Source of the DNA: Streptosporangiaceae bacterium
GTDB lineage: Bacteria > Actinomycetota > Actinomycetes > Streptosporangiales > Streptosporangiaceae
DNA: 6,598 nt
NCBI GenBank assembly: GCA_030040475.1
Contig: JASHTQ010000334.1
Coordinates: forward strand, 1 to 6,598
Reading direction: 5' to 3'
This document shows, in pieces, positions 1 to 5,720 of the stretch (its first letter is position 1; every line of letters starts with the position of its first letter). Both the position numbers and the translations under genes were made by a program. The notes under the pieces were generated by a model that was given only the letters and a program-made list of their open reading frames with translations, did not search any database and was not told where the DNA came from.

Positions 1-83
1 ACCAGGCGCAGCGCACCGTGCTGTGTAAGGATCCGTTCCGCTCGGTGGACGAAAGAGTCGAGAAGCTGATCGCCGGCATGTAA
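1..83 (+). CDS. pafA: Pup-protein ligase PafA, C-terminal end (partial)
   Basis: The reading frame (codons from base 3, stop TAA at 81-83) gives 26 residues ending in DPFRSVDERVEKLIAGM. I read this as the C-terminal tail of PafA, the ATP-dependent ligase that joins Pup to lysines of proteasome substrates in the actinobacterial cytoplasm. None of the catalytic domain lies in the window, so the call rests on two things: the resemblance of this tail to PafA C-termini as I remember them, and the downstream gene order. In actinobacteria pafA is commonly followed by pafB, pafC, tatA, tatC and helY, and all of these are present here. Another gene ending in a similar short tail cannot be excluded from 26 residues. 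Confidence 0.75.
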   Translation, partial: QAQRTVLCKDPFRSVDERVEKLIAGM

Positions 84-91
84 CCCCTCGG

Positions 92-147
92 GTAGGCTGC
101 ATCCGGGCCTGACCGCTCGGCGGTGCCAGTAGGCTGGCTGGCCTGAC
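92..147 (+). repeat. Imperfect direct repeat upstream of the FKBP gene
   Basis: GTAGGCTG followed by GGCCTGAC occurs twice. The first copy has GTAGGCTG at 92-99 and GGCCTGAC at 106-113, six bases apart. The second has GTAGGCTG at 129-136 and GGCCTGAC at 140-147, three bases apart. Both copies lie in the short gap between the pafA stop and the FKBP start. Each contains TAGGCT, which fits the TANNNT form of an actinobacterial -10 element, so this may be a duplicated promoter segment. The repeat is seen directly; its function is inferred. Confidence 0.6.
109..135 (+). promoter_or_regulatory. Possible promoter of the FKBP lipoprotein gene
   Basis: TAGGCT at 130-135 fits the TANNNT -10 pattern and would start transcription near 142, leaving a leader of about 27 bases that contains the ribosome-binding site. 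The best -35 candidate is CTGACC at 109-114, but its 15-base spacer is short. The gene could equally be read through from pafA, whose stop codon is only 85 bases upstream of the FKBP start. Confidence 0.3.
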
Positions 148-168
148 TCCCACACGACTGAGGTTTTC

Positions 169-1137
169 ATGCGACGTTTTCTCGCGCTCATCGCCCTTCC
201 GCTGCTGACGTGCGCGGTCCTCGTAGGCTGCAGCTCGTCGAAGCCGCGGGCGGCGGCGCCATCGGACAAGACGAACCTGGCCGTGACGGCGACAGGGGCG
301 TTCGGCATGTTGCCCAAGGTGACCATCCCCAAGGCCAAGGCGGACAACACGCTGACGGTCAAGACGCTGATCCAGGGTGACGGCACGGCGCTGACCAAGT
401 CGGACTCGCTCGCCGCGAACTTCGTGCTGTACTTCTGGGACGGCGCCACCGCGACGCTGAAGGCGAATACCTACACCTCCAATCCGGCGGTGATCGGCGG
501 CACGATGCTGCCGGGCCTTGAAACCGCGCTGATCGGCAAGAAGGCAGGCAGCCGGGTGCTCGCGGTGATCCCGCCCGCCGAGGGTTACGGTGCCAACGGC
601 GACGCCGAGCTCGGCATCACGAAGAGCACGACGCTGGTCTTCGTCATCGACGTCATCGGGGTCTACTCCAACAAGGCGTCCGCGTCCGGCACGCAGGTCT
701 CCAACGGCGGCGGCGGGCTGCCGACGGTCAGCGCCAAGCCCGGCAGCGCGCCGGTGGTCACCGTTGACACCAAGGCCACGCCGCCGACCACGCTCCAGGT
801 GAAGACGCTGATCAAGGGCAATGGCGCCAAGCTCACCAAGGGCCAGTACGTGGTCGCGCAGTACGTCGGCTACATCTGGCGGACAGGGAAGAGCTTCGGC
901 TCCTCGTGGAGCAGCTCCACCCCGTTCGGGTTCGTGCTCGACGCCAAGCCGGAGCAGGTGATCCCCGGCTGGGACACCGGCCTGACCGGCCAGACCGTCG
1001 GCAGCCGGGTGATGCTGGTCGTCCCGCCGAAGGACGGCTACGGCAAGTCCGGCGCGTCCTCTGCGGGTATCAAGGGCACCGACACGCTGGTCTTCGTCGT
1101 GGACATCATCGACGCGATGACCCTGCAGTCCGGCTGA
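169..1137 (+). CDS. Secreted lipoprotein with two FKBP-type peptidyl-prolyl isomerase domains
   Basis: This 322-residue protein is predicted to be a membrane-anchored prolyl isomerase acting on exported proteins outside the cytoplasmic membrane. Residues 1-21 form a lipoprotein signal: MRR, a hydrophobic stretch, then the lipobox L18-V19-G20-C21, with C21 as the lipidated cysteine. Two FKBP domains follow, at about 60-166 and 206-316, joined by a Gly/Ser/Pro-rich linker at about 167-205. The second domain keeps most of the FKBP pocket: Y232, F243, F253, V264-I265-P266-G267-W268, Y291 and F309. The Asp that normally follows F243 is Gly244. The first domain keeps the fold landmarks (P115-G116, Y140, F158) but has MLPGL at 113-117 in place of VIPGW and lacks the FD pair, so it is probably catalytically weak. 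The ATG at 169 has GAGG at 160-163. The Lys-rich repeats VKTLI at 64-68 and 211-215 mark the domain duplication. FKBP genes commonly lie next to pafA in this position in actinobacteria. Confidence 0.9.
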   Translation: MRRFLALIALPLLTCAVLVGCSSSKPRAAAPSDKTNLAVTATGAFGMLPKVTIPKAKADNTLTVKTLIQGDGTALTKSDSLAANFVLYFWDGATATLKANTYTSNPAVIGGTMLPGLETALIGKKAGSRVLAVIPPAEGYGANGDAELGITKSTTLVFVIDVIGVYSNKASASGTQVSNGGGGLPTVSAKPGSAPVVTVDTKATPPTTLQVKTLIKGNGAKLTKGQYVVAQYVGYIWRTGKSFGSSWSSSTPFGFVLDAKPEQVIPGWDTGLTGQTVGSRVMLVVPPKDGYGKSGASSAGIKGTDTLVFVVDIIDAMTLQSG

Positions 1138-1141
1138 CCCC

Positions 1142-2272
1142 TTAACGGCAGCCCGCGGCAGGACGCTGCAGCAGGCGGCCGGCGTACCGGCCGGCCGCCG
1201 CCGCGGCGAGGAAGTAGGCGAGGTCCTCCTCCAGGCCGCGGCCCATCGTGGACAGCGGAGCCGGACAGGCGCGCAGCGCCTCGGCCAGCCCGTCGACCGG
1301 CACCGTCACCACCGCGTGCCTGCCGTCCAGCCGGGCCGTGTCGGCCACGATCCGGGCGCCGAAGTCGCCGGGCAGCAGCGGCACCACCACGTCGGCCCGG
1401 GCAAGCGCCACCCGCCCGTAGGCGGTCAGGCTGTGGTGCGAGACGCCGCGGTGGCGCTCACGTGGGTCGGCGTCGCTGATCCGCAGGCAGGCCACCGCGC
1501 GCCCGGCCAGCGCCGCCGCGGCGTTGACCGCCTCGCCGGCCGCCACGCCCGAGAAGCCCCAGCGGGTCCCGGTGCCCAGGTTGCCCGGCCCCTGAGCGAC
1601 CACCGCGACGTCGGCACCGAGCACATGCCTGGCGGCGAGCAGGCCGGTGTGCACGGTCACCGTCTCCAGGTCTCCGCCGAACGACTGCCCGGTGGTAACC
1701 GTGGCCGCCAGCCAGCCCGCGTCCTTCAGCGCCGCGCAGCTGCGGGAGAACCAGGCGGGCAGCGCCCCGCCGTCCTGCATGACGTAGACCACGGTGGGCG
1801 CGTCGCCGGACCCGGGGCGGCCACGCCCCGTTCGTTCGGCCCAATCAAAGAGCCCAGCCAGCACGGCCGGGAGAGCCGAGTGCAGGTCGGCAACCACGAC
1901 GGGCATCCCGTCGATGTCATCCGCCTCCCGCAGCACCTCGTGGTGCGGCGATCCCTGTTCGTCGGCGCCGAGCACGGTCGCCTGCAGCGGCGTGTAACGC
2001 GCCTTGACCAGGTGGCCGCCGGGCTCCGGGTCGGCGGGCAGGCGGCCGGGGATCGCGATCACGAGGGCGTAGCCGCCGGTGCCCAGGCCCAGGCGGAGCG
2101 CCGTGGTATTCAGCAGCACCTCGTCACCCGGCTGCGGCCGCCCGGTCAGCGCCGGATAGGCCAGCGCCCGCACCGGCGCGCCGTCCACGGACACGTCGAG
2201 CTCGACCGCGCCCGCCCACTCCCGCCCCGTCCCGCTGACCGTGCCCTTCCGCCAGGTAATCACCCGTGGCAC
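1142..2272 (-). CDS. DUF3866 family protein
   Basis: This is a 376-residue protein of unknown function that I recognise as DUF3866, an actinobacterial family found in this genomic setting. Features I associate with the family are the N-terminal WRKGTV and REWAGAVEL segments (7-12, 17-25), RALAYPALTGRP (35-46), the Gly-rich LGLGTGGYAL (61-70), HLVKARYTPLQ (87-97), MQDGGALP (165-172), a QGPGN-containing segment (227-231) with TRWGFSG after it (236-242), and RHRGVSHHSLTAYGR (273-287). There is no signal peptide or convincing membrane helix, so it is probably cytoplasmic. The start is GTG at 2270-2272; a second GTG three codons in (2261-2263) is possible, and neither has a clear Shine-Dalgarno sequence. 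The gene runs opposite to all its neighbours, converges on the FKBP gene with 4 bp between stop codons and diverges from pafB. The Gly-rich segments could bind a nucleotide or other ligand, but that is only a guess. Function is unknown. Confidence 0.85.
   Translation of the reverse strand: MPRVITWRKGTVSGTGREWAGAVELDVSVDGAPVRALAYPALTGRPQPGDEVLLNTTALRLGLGTGGYALVIAIPGRLPADPEPGGHLVKARYTPLQATVLGADEQGSPHHEVLREADDIDGMPVVVADLHSALPAVLAGLFDWAERTGRGRPGSGDAPTVVYVMQDGGALPAWFSRSCAALKDAGWLAATVTTGQSFGGDLETVTVHTGLLAARHVLGADVAVVAQGPGNLGTGTRWGFSGVAAGEAVNAAAALAGRAVACLRISDADPRERHRGVSHHSLTAYGRVALARADVVVPLLPGDFGARIVADTARLDGRHAVVTVPVDGLAEALRACPAPLSTMGRGLEEDLAYFLAAAAAGRYAGRLLQRPAAGCR
1174..1199. terminator. GC-rich hairpin downstream of the FKBP gene, possible terminator
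   Basis: Bases 1174-1183 (GGCGGCCGGC) are perfectly complementary to 1190-1199 (GCCGGCCGCC), giving a 10-bp stem with a 6-base loop. It begins 37 bases after the FKBP stop codon but lies inside the 3' end of the convergent DUF3866 coding sequence, where it encodes part of an Ala/Gly/Arg-rich tail. No T-run follows on either strand. It could slow or stop transcription from the FKBP side, or it may only reflect Ala/Gly/Arg codons at high GC. Confidence 0.3.
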
Positions 2273-2284
2273 TTTAGCGCCGGG

Positions 2285-2311
2285 GGTACTGGGGGGCGTC
2301 CCCCCGGGGTC
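2285..2311. repeat. GC palindrome in the DUF3866-pafB divergent intergenic region
   Basis: GGGGGG at 2291-2296, a CGT loop and CCCCCC at 2300-2305 form a perfect 6-bp stem. In RNA the pairing could extend outward with U-G and C-G pairs (2290 with 2306, 2289 with 2307), then a mismatch, then further wobble pairs. It lies between two divergent starts, so it cannot be a normal terminator for either gene. Similar G-run/ACGT/C-run palindromes are frequent between genes in Streptomyces-type genomes. It may be a repetitive element, a transcription barrier or an operator. Confidence 0.55.
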
Positions 2312-2322
2312 ATGGGGCGCAA

Positions 2323-2328
2323 TATTCT
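2323..2328 (+). promoter_or_regulatory. Probable -10 element of the pafB promoter
   Basis: TATTCT fits the actinobacterial TANNNT -10 pattern and sits in the only AT-rich patch (AATATTCTTA) of the 78-bp gap. Transcription would start around 2335, just before the AGGAGG at 2341-2346. No recognisable TTGACA-like -35 lies at 16-19 bases upstream, because that region is the C-run of the palindrome. This suggests that the promoter is weak or depends on an activator. Confidence 0.45.
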
Positions 2329-2340
2329 TAGAGGCGACTC

Positions 2341-2346
2341 AGGAGG
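2341..2346 (+). promoter_or_regulatory. Ribosome-binding site that fixes the pafB start
   Basis: AGGAGG is a full Shine-Dalgarno sequence, with four bases (GCAG) between it and the ATG at 2351. It settles the pafB start: the same frame is open far upstream, through the antisense of DUF3866, and an automatic caller could overextend the gene by more than 340 codons. Confidence 0.85.
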
Positions 2347-2350
2347 GCAG

Positions 2351-3340
2351 ATGTCGAAGCGCAAGACCGAGCGCCTGCTCGGGCTTGTCGTGTGCCTGCT
2401 CTCTACCAGCCGTTATCTCACTGCCCATCAGGTCAGGCAGGCCGTGCCGGGCTACCCGGAGCAGGACGACCTGTTCAAGCGGATGTTCGAACGCGACAAG
2501 GAAGACCTGCGCGAGCTCGGGGTGCCGCTGGAGACCGGCGTCAACCACCCGTTCGACGAGGAACCCGGGTACCGGATCAGGCGGCAGGCCTACGAGCTGC
2601 CCGAACTGCGCCTCGAGGCCGACGAGGCGGCAGTGCTCGGCCTGGCCTCCCGGGTGTGGCAGCACGCGGCGCTGGCCGGCGCGGCCGCGGGGGCACTGCT
2701 GAAGCTGCGGGCGGCCGGCATCGACGCGGTGGGTCCCGACGCGGAGCCGGCCGGCGATCGTCCCGTCGGCTACGGCATAGAGCCGCGGCTGGGTACTCCC
2801 GAGCCCGCGTTCGGGCCGCTGTGGGAGGCGGTCAGGGACCGCAGGCCGGTGACGTTCAGCTACCGTGCCGCGGGCCGGAGCGAGCCGCAGCGGCGCGAGC
2901 TCGAGCCGTGGGGCGTGGTGAACAGGAAGGGCCGCTGGTACGTGGCGGGCAAGGACCGGGCACGCGACGCCACCAGGGTGTTCAGGCTCGGCCGGATCGC
3001 GGGCCCGGTGAAGTTCTGCGGCCCGCCGGGCAGCGTGACCGTTCCCGACGGCGCGGACGTGCGCGAGCTGGTCAGCGACTGGGATTCGGTGCCCGCGCGC
3101 GAGCACACCGCGGTGCTGAGGGTGCGCGCGGGCGCGGGCGTCGGCCTGCGGCAGCACGCCGTCTCCGTGCGCGCCGACGACTCAGCAGGGCCGGGGGAGT
3201 GGGACCTGGTCACGACGCGCTTCGCCGACGTGGGGTCGTTCGCCGACTACGCCGCCTGGTTCGGCCCGGACGCGGTGGTCCTTGACCCTCCCGACCTGCG
3301 CGAGGCCGTCATCGCCCGGCTAAAGGGAGCCCTCGGATGA
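2351..3340 (+). CDS. pafB: WYL-domain transcriptional activator PafB
   Basis: This 329-residue protein is the PafB half of the PafBC regulator, which activates LexA-independent DNA-damage genes with RNA polymerase in mycobacteria. An N-terminal winged helix-turn-helix occupies about residues 1-80: KTERLLGLVVCLL, a recognition region around HQVRQAVPGY and DLFKRMFERDKEDLRELG at 40-57, then a wing near PGYRI. A linker helix at about 88-125 follows. The WYL domain spans about 150-222, with the motif W196-Y197-V198 (Val in place of Leu) and the FRLGRI segment at 211-216. The rest, about 228-329, is the C-terminal WCX domain. The length matches the family. It overlaps pafC by four bases (ATGA), so the two are translationally coupled and probably made in equal amounts. 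Clear AGGAGG at 2341. Despite the name (proteasome accessory factor), the family acts in transcription and not in proteolysis. Confidence 0.93.
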   Translation: MSKRKTERLLGLVVCLLSTSRYLTAHQVRQAVPGYPEQDDLFKRMFERDKEDLRELGVPLETGVNHPFDEEPGYRIRRQAYELPELRLEADEAAVLGLASRVWQHAALAGAAAGALLKLRAAGIDAVGPDAEPAGDRPVGYGIEPRLGTPEPAFGPLWEAVRDRRPVTFSYRAAGRSEPQRRELEPWGVVNRKGRWYVAGKDRARDATRVFRLGRIAGPVKFCGPPGSVTVPDGADVRELVSDWDSVPAREHTAVLRVRAGAGVGLRQHAVSVRADDSAGPGEWDLVTTRFADVGSFADYAAWFGPDAVVLDPPDLREAVIARLKGALG

Positions 3341-4329
3341 GCGCTCTCGTCACCAGCACGGAACGGCTGCAGCGGCTGCTCGCGCTGGTGCCGTACGTGG
3401 TGAGCCGGAAGGTCGTCGGGCTTGCCGAGACGGCGGCGGCGTTCGGGGTCAGCGAGCGTGAGCTCGTCGATGACCTGAACCTGCTGTGGTGCGTCGAGCT
3501 GCGCGCCCCCGACCCCTACTGCCCGATCGACCTGTCGTACGAGGGCGGCGAGATCGTCGTCAGCCAGGCAGAATCCATCGCCAGGCCGCTGCGGCTGGCC
3601 GTCGACGAGGCGAGCGCGCTGCTCGTGGCCCTGCGCATGCTGGCCGAGGTGCCCGGGCAGCAGGACACGTCGGCCCTGTCCAGGCTCATCGCCAAGCTCG
3701 AGGACGCGGCCGGGGAGGCAGCCTCGGCGAGCGCCCAGGTCGCGGTGCAGGTCGCGAATACCGGCGCCGAGACGGACGGCCTCGCGGCGCGGATCCGTGC
3801 CGCGATTGACGCGGGCCGCCGGCTGCACCTGCGGTATTACGTGCCCGGACGGGACGAGGCGACCGAGCGGGACGTGGACCCGATGCGCCTGCTTGTCGTG
3901 GAGGGGCGGCCGTACCTGGAGTGCTGGTGCCTGCGCGCCGAGGGGATGCGCACGTTCCGGCTGGACCGGGTGCTCGCCCTCGACGTGCTCGACGTGCCCG
4001 CCTCGCCGCCGCCGCAGGCCGCGCACGTTGACGTGGAACAGGGCCTGTTCCGGCCGTCGCCTGACGACGTGCACGTGGTCCTCGAGCTGTCGGCAGCGGG
4101 CCGCTGGGTGGCCGAGTACTACCCGTGCGAGTCGGTGACCGAGCTCGCCGACGGGCGGCTGCGGGTGGTGCTGAGCACGCCGGATACCGGCTGGATCCGG
4201 CGGCTGGCGCTGCGCCTCGGCGAGGACGGCCGGGTCATCTCGCCGCCGGCGCTGGTGGCCGAGGTCCGCCAGGCCGCCACCGCCGCGCTCGCCAACTATG
4301 TCGTGTTATCGACGGCTACGCGCTGTTAG
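3337..4329 (+). CDS. pafC: WYL-domain transcriptional activator PafC
   Basis: This 330-residue protein is the partner of PafB in the heterodimeric DNA-damage activator. The N-terminal helix-turn-helix domain covers about 1-75: ERLQRLLALVPYV, then GLAETAAAFGVSERELVDDL at 28-47 as the likely helix-turn-helix, with a wing to LSYEGGEIVV. A mostly helical linker runs to about 145. The WYL domain is about 148-220, where the signature is P192-Y193-L194 (Pro in place of Trp) and the ligand-pocket segment TFRLDRV is at 206-212. The C-terminal WCX domain, about 243-325, shows the usual RWVAEYYP and GWIRRLALRLG pattern. The start ATG overlaps the pafB stop (ATGA), with GGGAG upstream inside pafB, which implies coupled translation. 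WYL domains are thought to sense a ligand, possibly single-stranded DNA in PafBC; that part comes from family knowledge and is not visible here. Confidence 0.93.
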   Translation: MSALVTSTERLQRLLALVPYVVSRKVVGLAETAAAFGVSERELVDDLNLLWCVELRAPDPYCPIDLSYEGGEIVVSQAESIARPLRLAVDEASALLVALRMLAEVPGQQDTSALSRLIAKLEDAAGEAASASAQVAVQVANTGAETDGLAARIRAAIDAGRRLHLRYYVPGRDEATERDVDPMRLLVVEGRPYLECWCLRAEGMRTFRLDRVLALDVLDVPASPPPQAAHVDVEQGLFRPSPDDVHVVLELSAAGRWVAEYYPCESVTELADGRLRVVLSTPDTGWIRRLALRLGEDGRVISPPALVAEVRQAATAALANYVVLSTATRC

Positions 4330-4339
4330 CCTGGCGAGA

Positions 4340-4369
4340 CTGACTCTTGCTGACGTCGCCGTGTAGACT
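4340..4369 (+). promoter_or_regulatory. Promoter of tatA-tatC
   Basis: CTGACT at 4340-4345 (-35, four of six bases match TTGACA), an 18-base spacer and TAGACT at 4364-4369 (-10, TANNNT) make the best housekeeping-type promoter in the window. Transcription would begin near 4376. It starts 11 bases after the pafC stop, so the tat genes can be expressed independently of pafBC. Confidence 0.6.
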
Positions 4370-4398
4370 CAGCCGAGAAGGACGTCTCCTGTGATGAA

Positions 4399-4402
4399 GA
4401 GG
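4399..4402 (+). promoter_or_regulatory. Ribosome-binding site that favours the tatA start at 4409
   Basis: GAGG is six bases from the ATG at 4409. Two in-frame starts lie upstream, GTG at 4391 and ATG at 4394, and could use AAGGA at 4378-4382. They would add MMKRTD or MKRTD before the membrane helix, whereas TatA proteins normally begin only a few residues before it. Confidence 0.6.
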
Positions 4403-4408
4403 ACGGAC

Positions 4409-4759
4409 ATGATTGGTGACCTTTTCGACAGCCCCTGGAAGGTGCTGATCGTCGCCGTTGTCCTTATCGTGCTGTTCGGGTCGAAGAAGCTGCCGCACGC
4501 GGCGCGCTCGCTCGGTCAGTCGATGCGCATCCTGAAGGCCGAAGTGTCCGGTCTGCACGAGGAGCGAGAGGACAAGACGCCAGGGCCTCCGCCCGCCGCC
4601 CAGCTCGCCGCGGGCGAGCTCACCGCCCCGCAGTCAGACCAGCAGACCCAGATCGACGCGCTCCAGCAGCAGATCCGTGACCTGCAGCGAGCCGCGACCA
4701 TGGACCCGGTGACCCCGGCAGGCACGCCGGCCGAGTCCCGCCCTGGCCAGCCCGGCTAA
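4409..4759 (+). CDS. tatA: Sec-independent protein translocase subunit TatA
   Basis: This protein of 116 residues (from the 4409 start) is the pore-forming or membrane-thinning subunit of the twin-arginine translocase, which exports folded proteins across the cytoplasmic membrane. A short N-terminus (MIGDLFDSPWK) leads into one membrane helix at about 11-23. The hinge motif F23-G24-S25-K26-K27-L28-P29 (FGxxxLP) and the amphipathic helix of about 30-50 (AARSLGQSMRILKAEV) follow. The C-terminal tail is Pro/Ala-rich, with a short predicted coiled coil around DQQTQIDALQQQIRDLQ. This is the usual actinobacterial TatA design, close to Rv2094c of M. tuberculosis. The tail is somewhat longer than in minimal TatA proteins. 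No tatB is present in the operon, which is normal for actinobacteria, where tatB lies elsewhere. The tatC gene follows after 24 bases. Confidence 0.93.
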   Translation: MIGDLFDSPWKVLIVAVVLIVLFGSKKLPHAARSLGQSMRILKAEVSGLHEEREDKTPGPPPAAQLAAGELTAPQSDQQTQIDALQQQIRDLQRAATMDPVTPAGTPAESRPGQPG

Positions 4760-4783
4760 CCCGAACTCACGGCGGGAGCCGTC

Positions 4784-5698
4784 ATGGCGAAACTCCCCGG
4801 CGCCATCCAGGGTGCTCGCATAGTCGGCCAGCGCTACGTCAGCTCGCAGAAGCGGCAGAACCCCGAGGGCCGGATGCCGCTCATGGATCATCTCCGTGAG
4901 CTGCGCAACCGGGTCGTCAAGATGGCGCTTGCCCTTGCCGCGGGCATGGTGGTCGGGTTCGTCTTCTTCAACTGGGCCTGGCACATCATCGAGCGGCCGC
5001 TGTGTACGAGCAGCATCCGCGGCTACACCGGTTGTCACACGCTCGGCGTCAACGAACTCGTCCTCGACGGGCCGCTCGACACCTTCTACCTCCGGGTGAA
5101 GGTCGCGTTCATCGTCGGCGTGATCGTGTCCTCGCCGATCTGGCTGTACCAGATCTGGGCCTTCGTCGCGCCCGGGCTGTACTCCAGGGAAAAGCGCTGG
5201 AGCTACATATTCCTGGGCAGCGCCGTCCCGCTGTTCCTGATCGGGATCACGCTGGCCTACTGGTCGCTGGACAGGTCCATGCGGTACCTGCTTGACCTGA
5301 CCCCGAAGGGCGTCGCGAACCTGATCGACGTCGACCCGTACATCAACTTCGAGATGACGATGCTGCTCGCGTTCGGCATCGCGTTCGAGGTGCCGCTGCT
5401 GATCATCATGCTGAACCTGGTCGGGATCCTGACCCACGAGCGGTTCCGCAAGTGGCGGCGGGTGATGATCTTCTGCGTCTTCCTCGTCGCCGGGATAGCC
5501 AACCCGAGCCCGGACCCGGTGACGATGCTGATCCTCGGCGGCGCCTGCGTGGCCCTCGTCGAGGTGGCCGAGCTCATCGTGTGGCAAAACGACAAGCGCC
5601 GCGCCCGGCTGCGCCCCGACCCCTACGCGGGCCTGGCCGACGACGAGCTGTCCCCGATCGAGATGGACGACGCGGACACCGGCAACAGGCTCAACTAG
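4784..5698 (+). CDS. tatC: Sec-independent protein translocase subunit TatC
   Basis: TatC is the membrane receptor that binds twin-arginine signal peptides and recruits TatA. This one has 304 residues and six predicted membrane helices, near 45-66, 106-129, 140-162, 190-210, 226-243 and 245-267. Family signatures are M34-DHLRELRNR at the end of the cytoplasmic N-terminus, P72 after helix 1, YQIWAFVAPGLYSREKR at 122-138 containing F127 and E136, and FEVPLLIIMLN at 201-211 with E202. The start ATG at 4784 has GGGAG at 4774-4778. A later start at codon 31 (4874, with GAGGG just upstream) would match the short E. coli form, but basic N-terminal extensions of this size are normal in actinobacterial TatC. 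The first outer loop contains C74 and C84. The C-terminal tail is acidic and cytoplasmic. It is probably cotranscribed with tatA. Confidence 0.94.
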   Translation: MAKLPGAIQGARIVGQRYVSSQKRQNPEGRMPLMDHLRELRNRVVKMALALAAGMVVGFVFFNWAWHIIERPLCTSSIRGYTGCHTLGVNELVLDGPLDTFYLRVKVAFIVGVIVSSPIWLYQIWAFVAPGLYSREKRWSYIFLGSAVPLFLIGITLAYWSLDRSMRYLLDLTPKGVANLIDVDPYINFEMTMLLAFGIAFEVPLLIIMLNLVGILTHERFRKWRRVMIFCVFLVAGIANPSPDPVTMLILGGACVALVEVAELIVWQNDKRRARLRPDPYAGLADDELSPIEMDDADTGNRLN

Positions 5699-5708
5699 GG
5701 TTTCCGCC

Positions 5709-5714
5709 TAGTCT
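5709..5714 (+). promoter_or_regulatory. Likely -10 element of a leaderless helY promoter
   Basis: TAGTCT (TANNNT) lies six bases upstream of the ATG at 5721, the spacing expected when transcription starts at the A of the start codon. No Shine-Dalgarno sequence is present between the tatC stop and this ATG. A -10 at this distance with no ribosome-binding site is the usual mark of leaderless genes in actinobacteria. The -35 region, inside the tatC end, is weak. Confidence 0.5.
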
Positions 5715-5720
5715 TGACCC

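Noticed and set aside
1316..2350. Open frame continuing upstream of pafB for over 340 codons
   Set aside because: It is antisense to DUF3866, its product is Arg/Gly/Pro-rich low-complexity sequence, and the AGGAGG plus ATG at 2351 matches the known PafB N-terminus.
2339..3157. 272-codon minus-strand frame opposite pafB
   Set aside because: The His/Arg/Pro/Ala-rich composition is typical of an antisense shadow at high GC; pafB is firmly identified on the other strand.
3247..4074. 275-codon minus-strand frame opposite pafC
   Set aside because: Shadow of pafC with no recognisable domain and biased composition.
4760..4783. Possible tatB between tatA and tatC
   Set aside because: The gap is only 24 bases; there is no second TatA/B-like helix in the window.
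4634..5587. 317-codon minus-strand frame opposite tatA and tatC
   Set aside because: It is rich in Asp/His/Gln/Arg, the mirror image of hydrophobic TatC codons, and crosses the tatA-tatC boundary; no domain is recognisable.
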